Shown here one piece after another: positions 11,349 through 20,455 of a stretch of 64,000 nt of DNA. Each line of letters starts with the position of its first letter. Within the stretch, counting starts at the first letter, position 1. This stretch comes from Nitrincola alkalilacustris (lineage in GTDB: Bacteria; Pseudomonadota; Gammaproteobacteria; Pseudomonadales; Balneatricaceae). The notes beneath the pieces were generated by a model, which saw only the letters and a program-made list of their open reading frames with translations, searched no databases and had not been told where the DNA came from. Location of the stretch: positions 62,001 to 126,000 of the forward strand of contig NZ_WBOM01000003.1 of assembly GCF_008973755.1 (NCBI RefSeq), given 5' to 3'. The translations under genes and the position numbers were made by a program.

Positions 11349-12515
11349 ATGAACCTTCACGAGTACCAAGGCAAACAGTTGTTTGCTGAATACGGTCTGC
11401 CGGTTTCCAAGGGTTTCGCGGTAGAAACACCAGAAGCAGCTGCTGAAGCAGCTGAAAAAATTGGCGGAGACATGTGGGTTGTTAAAGCCCAGGTTCACGC
11501 CGGTGGACGCGGTAAGGCTGGCGGCGTCAAGCTGATCAAGTCTCCTGCTGAAGCAAAAGAGTTTGCTGAAAAGTGGCTCGGCAACCGTCTGGTGACTTAC
11601 CAGACAGACGCCAATGGCCAGCCAGTCACCAAAATTCTGGTTGAAACCTGCACAGATATCGCCAATGAGCTGTATCTGGGTGCTGTGGTTGATCGCTCAA
11701 CTCGTCGTATTGTCTTCATGGCTTCTACTGAAGGTGGTGTTGAGATCGAGAAGGTTGCAGAAGAAACGCCTGAAAAAATCCTCAAGGCAACTATTGATCC
11801 AATGACTGGCGCTCAGCCTTATCAGGGTCGTGAACTGGCTTTCCAGTTGGGCCTGAAAGGTGATCAGATCAAACAGTTCGTCCATATCTTCATGGGTCTG
11901 GCGAAAATGTTTGAAGAGAAAGATCTGGCGCTGCTCGAGATCAACCCTCTGGTTATCACAGAGCAGGGTAACCTGCACTGCCTGGACGCTAAAATCGTGA
12001 TCGACAGCAACGCGGTTTACCGTCACAAAGATATTCAGGAAATGCACGATCCTTCACAGGATGACGAGCGCGAAGGTCATGCTGCCAAGTGGGAACTGAA
12101 CTACGTTGCCCTGGAAGGTAACATCGGCTGCATGGTTAACGGTGCTGGTCTGGCGATGGGCACCATGGACATCGTCAAGCTGCACGGTGGTCAGCCTGCC
12201 AACTTCCTTGACGTAGGCGGCGGTGCAACCAAAGAACGCGTAACTGAAGCGTTCAAGATCATCCTGTCTGACGACAGCGTGAAAGCCGTTCTGGTTAACA
12301 TCTTCGGTGGTATCGTACGTTGTGACCTGATTGCTGATGGCATTATCGGTGCAGTCAAGGAAGTCGGCGTTAACGTACCTGTTGTTGTGCGTCTGGAAGG
12401 TAACAACGCAGAGCTGGGTGCACAGCGTCTGGCAGAGTCTGGTCTGGATATCATTGCAGCAACCAGCCTCACGGATGCAGCTGTTCAGGTCGTTAAAGCA
12501 GCGGAGGGTAAATAA
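11349..12515 (+). CDS. sucC: ADP-forming succinate-CoA ligase subunit beta
   Basis: Forms succinate and ATP from succinyl-CoA with SucD. The 388 residues equal the E. coli length. An ATP-grasp domain starts at [22 protein letters not shown], with [17 protein letters not shown] binding the nucleotide, and a C-terminal CoA-ligase domain contains [17 protein letters not shown]. Followed by sucD after 2 bases, so the two are co-translated. Confidence 0.97.
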   Translation: MNLHEYQGKQLFAEYGLPVSKGFAVETPEAAAEAAEKIGGDMWVVKAQVHAGGRGKAGGVKLIKSPAEAKEFAEKWLGNRLVTYQTDANGQPVTKILVETCTDIANELYLGAVVDRSTRRIVFMASTEGGVEIEKVAEETPEKILKATIDPMTGAQPYQGRELAFQLGLKGDQIKQFVHIFMGLAKMFEEKDLALLEINPLVITEQGNLHCLDAKIVIDSNAVYRHKDIQEMHDPSQDDEREGHAAKWELNYVALEGNIGCMVNGAGLAMGTMDIVKLHGGQPANFLDVGGGATKERVTEAFKIILSDDSVKAVLVNIFGGIVRCDLIADGIIGAVKEVGVNVPVVVRLEGNNAELGAQRLAESGLDIIAATSLTDAAVQVVKAAEGK

Positions 12516-12517
12516 TC

Positions 12518-13393
12518 ATGGCAATTCTGATTAACAAAGACACCAAGGTAATCTGTCAGGGTTTCACTGGTGGCCAGGGTACCTTCCACTCTGAACAGGC
12601 TATCGCATACGGCACCAAAATGGTTGGTGGTGTTACACCGGGTAAAGGTGGCACTGAGCACCTTGGCCTGCCTGTATTCAACACCGTTAAAGAAGCAGTA
12701 GAACAGACTGGTGCTGAAGCATCTGTGATCTATGTTCCTGCTGCCTTCTGTAAAGATTCTATTCTGGAAGCCGCTAACGCTGGCATCAAACTGATCGTCT
12801 GCATCACTGAAGGTATCCCGACTCTGGATATGCTGCAGTGCAAAGTGAAGTGCGATGAGTTGGGTGTTCGTCTGATCGGACCAAACTGCCCGGGTGTTAT
12901 CACTCCGGGTGAGTGCAAGATCGGCATCATGCCTGGTCACATCCACCTGCCGGGTAAAGTCGGTATCGTTTCACGTTCAGGTACACTGACGTATGAAGCG
13001 GTCAAGCAGACTACAGATGCTGGTTTCGGCCAGTCTACCTGTGTTGGTATCGGTGGTGACCCGATCCCTGGCTCCAACTTCATCGACATTCTGGAAATGT
13101 TCCAGAATGACCCACAGACCGAAGCGATCGTCATGATCGGTGAGATCGGTGGTTCTGCTGAAGAAGAAGCGGCTGCCTACATCAAAGCCCACGTAACCAA
13201 GCCTGTGGTTTCTTACATTGCCGGTGTCACTGCACCTGCTGGTAAGCGCATGGGTCATGCTGGTGCGATCATTTCCGGTGGTAAGGGTACAGCAGCTGAG
13301 AAGTTCGCTGCCCTGGAAGACGCAGGCGTTAAAACTGTGCGTTCACTGGCCGATATCGGCAAGGCACTGACTGAGATCACTGGCTGGAAATAA
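12518..13393 (+). CDS. sucD: Succinate-CoA ligase subunit alpha
   Basis: CoA-binding and phosphohistidine subunit of succinyl-CoA synthetase. The 291 residues include the CoA-binding segment [35 protein letters not shown], and the phosphorylated His247 in [16 protein letters not shown]. Last gene of the suc operon; a terminator follows 26 bases after the stop. Confidence 0.97.
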   Translation: MAILINKDTKVICQGFTGGQGTFHSEQAIAYGTKMVGGVTPGKGGTEHLGLPVFNTVKEAVEQTGAEASVIYVPAAFCKDSILEAANAGIKLIVCITEGIPTLDMLQCKVKCDELGVRLIGPNCPGVITPGECKIGIMPGHIHLPGKVGIVSRSGTLTYEAVKQTTDAGFGQSTCVGIGGDPIPGSNFIDILEMFQNDPQTEAIVMIGEIGGSAEEEAAAYIKAHVTKPVVSYIAGVTAPAGKRMGHAGAIISGGKGTAAEKFAALEDAGVKTVRSLADIGKALTEITGWK

Positions 13394-13419
13394 TCCTTCC
13401 AACCTTTGCTCCAGCGTAC

Positions 13420-13445
13420 AAAAAGGCAGCCTCGGCTGCCTTTTT
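13420..13445 (+). terminator. Terminator after sucD
   Basis: AAAAAGGCAGCC / GGCTGCCTTTTT inverted repeat closing on CTCG, with the T run at 13441-13445. The A and T tracts make it nearly symmetric, so it may also end minus-strand transcription coming from the DUF3047 gene. Confidence 0.92.
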
Positions 13446-13527
13446 GTTTCTATTTACCGCCCAATTCAATGCTTACCTATGTGCAGCGAGGAGGTGAGAG
13501 AACGCAGGTGTATGGCATCGCCTGTGA

Positions 13528-14199
13528 CTAATCGCCCTTTTGTCCGAGCGGCTGTGGCGATGCAGAGAAGTAGATGTCGCCATACCAGGCCCTCACCGTG
13601 CCACCGGTATCATCAGCGTCCGTCATCAATGCCACCCCATCGATAATATCAATGTCGATGCCAAAGACCTCCCTGAGGTCTTCACGCACGTTCCGTACAT
13701 GGGTTACCCACTGGCCCACCAACTCGGGACCGCTATCCAGCGCCAGCATCTGTGCATTATCTCCGGCGTAGGCGTTGGGCCATCGGCTCCCCACTGGTTG
13801 GTGGTTGGACCACACATAATTGAGGGCTCGGGTACGCCAGAATGCCAGTCCGTTTCTTTTCACCACATAGATGCGCGCGGGGTAGTCATCGCCAGCCTTG
13901 GTGAGCTCATCCACACCGTCAATAATAGAGTCGATCCGCCAGCGCCAATGCAGGTATGGGGTTTCGCGCAAATCGATGTTCAGGGTGCGGTACAGTGCGC
14001 TGGCAGTACCGTTGGCGTCGGCTTGTAATACGCTCTCTCCATTGAGGTCAACAAGGCTATAGGTGGTTTTGCCATTGAAGGAGCGCTCACGCCACTCCTC
14101 CAGTCCGCTGGAAAAATCGCCGACTAATACTCTGTCTGAAGCGGAGGCGGTACCTGCCAGCATCGCTAATAACAATATTGGTGTGAAGATCCATTGCAT
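13528..14199 (-). CDS. Secreted DUF3047 family protein
   Basis: 223 residues with a signal peptide (MQWIFTPILLLAMLAGTASAS, cleavage near residue 20), so probably periplasmic. The rest matches the DUF3047 pattern: FSSGLEEWRER near the start, LHWRWRID, ARIYVVKR, LNYVW and an end with GDIYFS. This fold resembles a carbohydrate-binding-like jelly roll, but no function is established. The start ATG overlaps the stop of a truncated upstream reading frame (TAATG). Nothing in the neighbourhood explains its role. Confidence 0.8.
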   Translation of the reverse strand: MQWIFTPILLLAMLAGTASASDRVLVGDFSSGLEEWRERSFNGKTTYSLVDLNGESVLQADANGTASALYRTLNIDLRETPYLHWRWRIDSIIDGVDELTKAGDDYPARIYVVKRNGLAFWRTRALNYVWSNHQPVGSRWPNAYAGDNAQMLALDSGPELVGQWVTHVRNVREDLREVFGIDIDIIDGVALMTDADDTGGTVRAWYGDIYFSASPQPLGQKGD

Positions 14200-14330
14200 T
14201 AAGATTCGCTCCGTATCAGCAGATTGTGCAGCAGCAGGTCGCTGATGGCGTGGTCGGTGTTTTCAAACAGAGCCAGACACTGCCGGGCAGTATCCGTTAC
14301 GGGGTAAGTTAAGCTCGGTGTAACTATAGG
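14199..14330 (-). pseudogene. 5'-truncated reading frame fused stop-to-start with the DUF3047 gene
   Basis: On the minus strand a 43-codon frame, bounded upstream by TGA and containing no ATG, GTG or TTG codon, ends in TAA that shares its last A with the DUF3047 ATG. The predicted peptide ends LLLHNLLIRSES. The stop-start overlap is typical of operon genes, so this may be the remnant of a former upstream partner. The alternative is chance. The remaining 252 bases to dctP (14331-14582) show only an AT-rich leader and no recognised element. Confidence 0.3.
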
Positions 14331-14582
14331 TCATATGGTCGAGTGATAGAAGTGGCTACGGTACCTTACACAGGTGAGCTGGCATACGAGGGTGCCATGA
14401 TCACATGGATAGCTAAAAACCTTACCTTACATCAGGTTAGTCTTATGTTGCATTTATCCTGCTGGCGTTCTACTCTCCGATAACTTAAACGGAATTGAAT
14501 ATATGCCCCACCTCCCTCAAAAGGATAGGGTACTGCCTGCAAAGGCGTCATGCTGGACGATAAACAATAAAAGGATAGAAGA

Positions 14583-15581
14583 ATGAAATCGTTTAATCGT
14601 ATGTTATTGAGTGTTGCGCTGGCTGCTGCTGTCAGCGCCGGTAATGTTGCCGCTTCTACTCTGGAGTCCATGAAGCCTGTTTCACTGCGACTTGCACATG
14701 TTGTGAACGAGCAGGATGGGTTTCATATCGCTGCAGTAAAATTTCAGGAGCTTGTGGCTGAAAGAACTGATGGCAAGGTGAGTGTCGAGATCTTCCCGAA
14801 CGCATCCTTGGGTGATGAGCGTACGCTGCTGGAAGGCATGCAGATTGGCACGGTCGATATGGGTGTTATCACGAATGGTCCGGTTGCCAATTTTGTTGAA
14901 GAGATGGCTGTTTTCGAGCTGCCCTTCCTGTTTGCTTCACCGCAGGAGGCCTATGACGTGTTGGATGGCCCGATAGGTCAGGAGCTGCTGGATAAGCTGT
15001 CTGAAGTCAACTTGAAAGGGCTTGCCTACGCTGAGCGCGGCTTCCGTAACCTGACCAACAGCGTACGTGCAGTTCATTCGCCCGATGATATTCAGGGGTT
15101 GCGCATACGCGTGATGGAAAACCCTGTGTATACCGATACGTTCCGTGAGTTGGGTGCCAATGCTGTGCCAATGGCCTGGACGGAGGCGCTGACTGCCATG
15201 CAGCAGGGAACGATTGATGGTCAGGAGAATCCGGTTAACGTAATTCACTCCTTCAAGCTTAACGAAACCCAGACGCATATGACACTGTCACGTCATACTT
15301 ATGCACCAGCCATTTTTGTGATGGGAATGGGAGTATGGAACCGTCTGCCTGAAGAGGCTCAGGGTGTTCTGGTGCAGGCGGCTAGAGAAGCAGCAGCGCA
15401 TGAGCGTCAGATGAATGCGGATATGGAGTCCCAGCAGTTAGCCGATCTCAGAGCAGCAGGTGTGAACATTGTCGAAGATGCTGATATAGCAGCGTTTCAG
15501 GCTGCAGTAGCACCGGTGTATGAGAAGTATGGCGATCAGTTCGGTGACTATCTGGAGCGTATTCAGCAGGCACTGCAATAA
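14583..15581 (+). CDS. dctP: TRAP transporter substrate-binding protein (DctP family)
   Basis: Periplasmic extracytoplasmic solute receptor of a tripartite ATP-independent transporter. 332 residues with a signal peptide of about 24 residues. RLAHVVNEQDGFHIAAVKFQ starts the mature domain. YAERGFRNLTNS and IQGLRIRVMENPVYTDTF carry the conserved arginine that salt-bridges a substrate carboxylate, and MAWTEALTAMQQGTIDGQENP is the family hinge motif. The ligand is probably a carboxylate or sugar acid; the exact substrate is not readable. AGGAT ribosome site. It abuts dctQ. Confidence 0.93.
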   Translation: MKSFNRMLLSVALAAAVSAGNVAASTLESMKPVSLRLAHVVNEQDGFHIAAVKFQELVAERTDGKVSVEIFPNASLGDERTLLEGMQIGTVDMGVITNGPVANFVEEMAVFELPFLFASPQEAYDVLDGPIGQELLDKLSEVNLKGLAYAERGFRNLTNSVRAVHSPDDIQGLRIRVMENPVYTDTFRELGANAVPMAWTEALTAMQQGTIDGQENPVNVIHSFKLNETQTHMTLSRHTYAPAIFVMGMGVWNRLPEEAQGVLVQAAREAAAHERQMNADMESQQLADLRAAGVNIVEDADIAAFQAAVAPVYEKYGDQFGDYLERIQQALQ

Positions 15582-16085
15582 GTGATAGGGTTACTTCAAA
15601 AGCTTGAGCGGGGTATTGATGCCATTTTGCAGCCGGTTGTCGTTCTGGGCATGCTGGCGCTGATTGGTGTCATTACTCTGCAGATCATTTCCCGCGTGTT
15701 TTTCAATGCGGTCCCCTGGACGGAAGAGATCGCGCGCTTTCTGCTGATCTGGATCACCTTTCTGGGGGCTGCGCTGGCGTTTCAGCGCGGGCGCCATATC
15801 GCAGTGACCTTTGTTGTCGATACCTTGCCCTTGGGGATTAAAAAGGTCGCTCGCATATTGGCGTGTCTGATCATCATCGGTTTTATGCTCTCGCTGGTAA
15901 TAATCGGCTATGAGTATATGCAGGTGCAGAGTTTTCAGAAGTCACCCTCGCTGCGTTGGTCCATGTACTATGTCTATGCCATCATGCCGATCAGTGCGGC
16001 ACTGATGTTGTTTTATGCCTTGATTGATTTGCTGGAGCTGGTGACCAATCGTGTACCCGCTCCGACTGCTGAGCCTCCCATATGA
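15582..16085 (+). CDS. dctQ: TRAP transporter small permease (DctQ)
   Basis: 167 residues with four predicted membrane helices; scaffolds the large permease. The GTG at 15582 follows the dctP stop without a gap and has no separate ribosome site, so translation is probably coupled. The motif FFNAVPWTEEIARFLLIWITFLGAALAFQ is split by the usual pattern W(T/A)EE...RxLxxWxxFLG. Its 3' end overlaps dctM by 4 bases (ATGA). Confidence 0.92.
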   Translation: MIGLLQKLERGIDAILQPVVVLGMLALIGVITLQIISRVFFNAVPWTEEIARFLLIWITFLGAALAFQRGRHIAVTFVVDTLPLGIKKVARILACLIIIGFMLSLVIIGYEYMQVQSFQKSPSLRWSMYYVYAIMPISAALMLFYALIDLLELVTNRVPAPTAEPPI

Positions 16086-17341
16086 CTGCTGTGCTCTTCT
16101 TGCTGTTTTTCCTGTTCATGCTACTGGGTGTGCCGATTGCGCTGGCTATCGGCGCCAGTACCCTGTTGGCGCTGCATGCTCAGGGTGTTCCGCTGATGGT
16201 GGTAACTCAGCAGATGTTTCAGGGTATCAACTCTTTTGCACTGGTTGCCGTGCCGATGTTTATCCTGACCGGTGATCTGATGGCTCAGGGTAAGATCAGC
16301 GAAAAACTGGTCAACTTTGCGGATTCGCTGTTTGGATTTCTGAAGGGTGGGCTGGCGATAGTATCGGTAATGGCGGGCATGTTCTTCGCCGCAATTTCTG
16401 GTTCCGGTGCTGCAACAACAGCGGCTGTCGGCTCAACGCTGGTGCCGGAACTGAAGCGCAAGGGCTATGATCCAGCCTCTGCTGCGAGCCTGATAGCAGC
16501 CAGTGGTACCATCGGTGTGGTCATCCCACCCTCTGTACCGATGATCATCTATGCGGTAATTGCTCAGGAGTCGGTTGCCAAACTGTTCCTGAATGGCTTT
16601 TTACCGGGGTTGGCGATGGGGGTAGGTTTGATGGCGGTTGCAATAGTGCAGGCGTATCGTCGCAACTATCCCAAAGGCACGCCACTGTCACTGAATACGA
16701 TCCTGAGGACGCTGAAGAGTGCCAGCTGGGGTTTGATGACGCCGGTGATCATTCTGGGAGGAATTTTCTCGGGCATATTCACGCCGAGCGAGGCGGCTGT
16801 AGTTGCTGTTAATTATGCTTTGCTTGTATCACTGTTTATCTACCGTGATCTGACCTTGCGCCAGATCTATCGCATTCTGATCCGCTCGGCTATCACCACA
16901 TCTGTGATCATGCTGGTCATTGCCACATCAGCGGTGCTGAGCTGGACACTATCCAGTTGGCAGGTTCCGAGTGCGTTGGCGAATACGGTTCTTTCTTATT
17001 CCACCAATCCCTACATTATCATGCTGCTGGTGGTGCTGGTGATCTTGCTGACTGGGGTGTTCATTGAAACAGCCAGTGCGCTGATCATCCTGACACCGGT
17101 CCTGCTGCCGCTGGTGACGAAAATCGGGATAGATCCGATTCACTTTGGCTTGATCATTGTTGTTGGGCTTGCGATAGGTATGATCACACCACCCGTGGCG
17201 ATCAATCTCTATGTGGCCTCCTCGGTGACACAACTGCCGCTGGAGACAATTACGCGTGCCATCATACCCTATCTGCTGGTATTGATCGCGGTGCTGATGC
17301 TGGTTGTCTATCTGCCCATCATGCTGGGCGGGCTGGGGTGA
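16082..17341 (+). CDS. dctM: TRAP transporter large permease (DctM)
   Basis: 419 residues with about twelve membrane helices; performs Na+-coupled substrate import. Conserved pieces: LLGVPIALAIGAS near the start, FAAISGSGAATTAAVGS (about 100), GTIGVVIPPSVPMIIYAV (about 143) and IGMITPPVAINLYVASS near the end. Last gene of the dctPQM operon. It converges on a binding-protein gene 20 bases away, with no obvious terminator between them. Confidence 0.94.
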   Translation: MTAVLFLLFFLFMLLGVPIALAIGASTLLALHAQGVPLMVVTQQMFQGINSFALVAVPMFILTGDLMAQGKISEKLVNFADSLFGFLKGGLAIVSVMAGMFFAAISGSGAATTAAVGSTLVPELKRKGYDPASAASLIAASGTIGVVIPPSVPMIIYAVIAQESVAKLFLNGFLPGLAMGVGLMAVAIVQAYRRNYPKGTPLSLNTILRTLKSASWGLMTPVIILGGIFSGIFTPSEAAVVAVNYALLVSLFIYRDLTLRQIYRILIRSAITTSVIMLVIATSAVLSWTLSSWQVPSALANTVLSYSTNPYIIMLLVVLVILLTGVFIETASALIILTPVLLPLVTKIGIDPIHFGLIIVVGLAIGMITPPVAINLYVASSVTQLPLETITRAIIPYLLVLIAVLMLVVYLPIMLGGLG

Positions 17342-17361
17342 GAGAGGCCAGCTATTCTCGC

Positions 17362-18174
17362 TCAGTCACTTTCGGAAACCAGTGTGGGAAACCAGTGCTG
17401 TCTGATTTCACTCAACCGTCCTGAGGCCTTCAGATGCTCAACACCCAGATCAAAGACCATTAACATATCACGGCCTGTGGGGTGGCTTTTGCTGGCTGTG
17501 GCATATTCAAAAGTTTCTCCAAAGGAGGGGTGTTTTGTGTAGGGGTTTGGCAGACCCGCTTCACTCAGTGCATAGTCGAAGTTGGTTTCATAGCCAGCCA
17601 GCCCATCGATCCTTCCTGCATCCAGCATCTGGAAACCCTGAAGTATGTCGGACAGTCCATATTTGTAAAAGCCCGTGGCTTGTTCCCACTCCGCTCCGTA
17701 GTTCCATCCACGCATGGCTCCGATCGTGAGGTTATGCAGTGATGCCAGCCCGTCCCACTCCAGAGTTTTGTCCGGCAGGGTATAGATGATAAAGCGGGCT
17801 TCATTGATAGGGTTTACCGAGTAGTGGAAATACTCGGTCCGCTCCTCGTTATATCCGGTAGGAAACAGGATCTCGACTGAATCGCTGCGGGCCATCTCGA
17901 AAGCGCGGGTCCAGGGAACGACATGAATCTGGATGGTATAGCCCTGGCTGTGATAACTTTCACGCAGGATGTCCCAGCTGAATCCCTGCAGGCTGCTTGA
18001 ATCCTGTCCGGGAGGAATACGCTCTTCAACAACTCTCTTTGTATCGGGTTTATTGAAAATCAGAGGCGGGTAATCTGTCAGGGTAGCGACACTGACGATG
18101 CGCTCATCCGCTTGAGCTGCCGTCAGGGTGAGGAGCAGGCAGGTCAGTGGTATCAGTCTCAGTCTGAAAAGCAT
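17362..18174 (-). CDS. Periplasmic solute-binding protein (SBP_bac_3-like), paralogue B
   Basis: 270 residues from the ATG at 18174, chosen because AGAGGG sits 8 bases upstream; an ATG 24 bases further up lacks a ribosome site and overlaps the preceding gene. A signal peptide runs to about residue 24. The mature part follows the amino-acid-type binding fold: VATLTDYPPL, QGFSWDILRESY, PWTRAFEMARS, ILFPTGYNEERTEYFHYS, GAMRGWNYGAEWE and GYETNFDYAL. It is clearly paralogous to the protein at 19366-20271. Ligand unknown. No ABC permease or ATPase gene is adjacent. Confidence 0.85.
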   Translation of the reverse strand: MLFRLRLIPLTCLLLTLTAAQADERIVSVATLTDYPPLIFNKPDTKRVVEERIPPGQDSSSLQGFSWDILRESYHSQGYTIQIHVVPWTRAFEMARSDSVEILFPTGYNEERTEYFHYSVNPINEARFIIYTLPDKTLEWDGLASLHNLTIGAMRGWNYGAEWEQATGFYKYGLSDILQGFQMLDAGRIDGLAGYETNFDYALSEAGLPNPYTKHPSFGETFEYATASKSHPTGRDMLMVFDLGVEHLKASGRLSEIRQHWFPTLVSESD

Positions 18175-18194
18175 CAATAGTTCCCTCTTAATTA

Positions 18195-19394
18195 TCATGT
18201 GGTGTTAATATTGGCTTGCGTTTTGGCTTTCAGCCGATTGCGGTGGTTCCGGTTGTGTTCGTAAAGGTCCAGTGCAGTTTTCATCGCGATCAGCAGAATC
18301 AGAACCGGGGCTATGCTGCCAGCATTACCAAGTAGAATCACGCCAGCACCCGCGATCAGTGCGACATGTAAAATCACAATGCGTCGATAGGGATCGGCCA
18401 TGATGGATTCAGCCTTGCGACCGATATCCTCTTTGCCGATAAAGTTGTTCATGACGGTCGAGATGCCATGACTGATGACAAATGACAGCAGTGGCAGAGT
18501 CAGCAATGCCGGATACAAGGCGATGATGTTCCTGAACACTTCGGCGACCAATAGAAAAGGCATCAGGAGTATCAGCCCATCATCCGCGCCTGAGTTCAGT
18601 ATTTCACTCTCGCCGACCAGCGTGGAGAGTGATAGCACGATCATTCCATGAACACCACAGAATGCGCTGTAGTGGAATGTGAAAAAAATCACGATGCCAA
18701 TCGCCTTGATACCGCATGCATAGATCATGCGAACGATGGTATAGACCCCGATCACGATATTCTCAAGCCAGTAGAGCAGCAGCAGAGCGCCAGCATCCCA
18801 TCCCAGAAAAATTACGCCAAACAGTGGGATAATGTTGGCAAGAATCAGCGCCTTGGCCGGGATACTGAGTGGGCCGGGAAAGAGTGCCTGTTTTATGCTG
18901 CCCTGTGTAAATGCTGACTGCTGCTCTGCCAGACTTGAGGGGGCTGCTTCTGTTCCAGGCTCATTCGCTTCGATCCGACTACCGGGCTTAGGGAGGGTCA
19001 GGGCTGACTCGACTGTCTCATGATCTATCTGAAGAGCGTCGGCGAAGTGATGTATCAGCCGACGTTCCTGAGCTGTAATGATGTTGTCATGCCGTGAGAC
19101 AGCACTAAGCGCCAGAAACAACCTTTGGCGGAAAGCGGTTTTGGTGCCTGCAAAGTAATTTAATGCCTGATCCACCTGCAGATCGCAAACCTGCTTCTGA
19201 GGCAGGAGCGGCGGAAGCTGGTCCAGGGGGGCGAGCTTGATGCCTTGCTGATAAGCATCTGAGGCTGCTTGCTGTTGGCGATGCTCAGCCCAGGCAAAAT
19301 GGCTGAGCAACAGCGCACAGTGCTGTCTAAGCTCTGCGGTAGTTGGTCTGTGGTGTGGTGAAGTGTCAGTGTTGTTCAACTGGATACTCCTCAT
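18195..19394 (-). CDS. Membrane protein with TerB-like N-terminal region and DUF6498-like membrane domain
   Basis: 399 residues of unknown function. The N-terminal ~150 residues are soluble; the segment RQRLFLALSAVSRHDNIITAQERRLIHHFA resembles the helical TerB-type pattern (in part: AVSRHDNIITAQE). From about 180 there are six or seven hydrophobic helices. GALLLLYWLENIVIGVYTI and FHYSAFCGVHG match the DUF6498 family pattern (Y-W-x-E-N, H-Y-x-x-F-x-x-H). It overlaps the upstream binding-protein gene by 29 bases and precedes the second binding-protein gene, so the three are probably one operon. A role as membrane partner of the binding proteins is inference. Confidence 0.65.
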   Translation of the reverse strand: MRSIQLNNTDTSPHHRPTTAELRQHCALLLSHFAWAEHRQQQAASDAYQQGIKLAPLDQLPPLLPQKQVCDLQVDQALNYFAGTKTAFRQRLFLALSAVSRHDNIITAQERRLIHHFADALQIDHETVESALTLPKPGSRIEANEPGTEAAPSSLAEQQSAFTQGSIKQALFPGPLSIPAKALILANIIPLFGVIFLGWDAGALLLLYWLENIVIGVYTIVRMIYACGIKAIGIVIFFTFHYSAFCGVHGMIVLSLSTLVGESEILNSGADDGLILLMPFLLVAEVFRNIIALYPALLTLPLLSFVISHGISTVMNNFIGKEDIGRKAESIMADPYRRIVILHVALIAGAGVILLGNAGSIAPVLILLIAMKTALDLYEHNRNHRNRLKAKTQANINTT

Positions 19395-20271
19395 CTGATG
19401 CGGTGAGGTGACTGTTCATACTGTCAGGAAACCATTGCACCTTGATGCGATCCAGTTCACCACTCGCGTTGAGATAATCCATGCCTTGGTCAAATACTTC
19501 AAGCAGATGAAGAGCATTTGGATTCTGCAGACTGGCTGCCGCAAACTCCATGGTTCTGCCGAAGGAGGGGAGCTTGGTGTAGATGTTGGGCTTACCGGCG
19601 TGATCCAGGGCATAGTCAAAATTGGTCTCGTAGCCGGCAAGTCCATCAATACGGCCAAGATCCAGCATCATGAACGCCTGAAGAATATTGCTCAGAGGGA
19701 ATTTGTCTATCTGGTCATTGGCCTCCCATTCCAGGCCATAGTTCCAGCCACGTAACATGCCTATTGTCTGTCCTTCGAGCGACTTCAGTCCCTCCCAACT
19801 GATTGGTTTATCCGGCTGGGTATAGATGATGAATTCAACTTCATTGATGGGGTGTGTGGAGTAGTAAAAGTAGTTTGTACGCTCCTGATTGAAGCCGGTT
19901 GGAAATAGAATATCGATACTGCCCGCCTTGACCATCTCATAAGCGCGTGGCCAGGGCAGTATGTTCAGGTCTATCGTATATCCCTGACTGTGGTAGCTGG
20001 CGCGCAGCACATCCCAACTGAATCCCTGTAGACTGGTGGCATCCTCTCCCGGCGGGATGCTTTCCTCTATGAGGTCCTGAGCGTCTGATCTGGCAAAAGT
20101 CAGGGGAGGGTTATCTGTAAGAGTGGCAACTGACACGCGCAGCTTTTCTGATAGCGGTTCGTCAGATAGTTGTTCCTCAGCGACCAGTCCACCGGGGAGG
20201 AGCAGTACAGCCAGCAGAAGCAAGCAACTGAAGGGTCGAGTTGTTGTAACCCCGGTTGATTTCAGACTCAT
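19366..20271 (-). CDS. Periplasmic solute-binding protein (SBP_bac_3-like), paralogue A
   Basis: 301 residues with a signal peptide cut near residue 31. It shares with the protein at 17362-18174 the blocks VATLTDNPPL, IPPGEDATSLQGFSWD, LRASYHSQGYTI, ILFPTGFNQERTNYF, MLRGWNYGLEWE, GRIDGLAGYETNFDYAL and SFGRTMEFA, so the two arose by duplication. First gene of the minus-strand trio. Such proteins bind small polar ligands in ABC transport or sensing, but the ligand is not deducible. The ribosome site before the ATG is weak. Confidence 0.85.
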   Translation of the reverse strand: MSLKSTGVTTTRPFSCLLLLAVLLLPGGLVAEEQLSDEPLSEKLRVSVATLTDNPPLTFARSDAQDLIEESIPPGEDATSLQGFSWDVLRASYHSQGYTIDLNILPWPRAYEMVKAGSIDILFPTGFNQERTNYFYYSTHPINEVEFIIYTQPDKPISWEGLKSLEGQTIGMLRGWNYGLEWEANDQIDKFPLSNILQAFMMLDLGRIDGLAGYETNFDYALDHAGKPNIYTKLPSFGRTMEFAAASLQNPNALHLLEVFDQGMDYLNASGELDRIKVQWFPDSMNSHLTASDEEYPVEQH

Positions 20272-20455
20272 TGAATTGTCTGCCGTTATAATAGGTTACT
20301 GAAGTATAAAACAGTTGCTTGCCTGCGTGCAGAAAAACCAAAGCCTGATCTGTATCTATTAAATTTGACTTATATTCTCTGTATGCTGAGCTTATGGTTT
20401 TACAAGCGCTATGACTTGTCATTTTTACACATCTTCCGCAGGAGGCACATCAGGA

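Noticed and set aside
14400-14582. Possible c-di-GMP or other riboswitch before dctP
   Set aside because: GCAAAGGCG and purine-rich stretches recall GEMM elements, but the conserved core and two-helix layout are absent.
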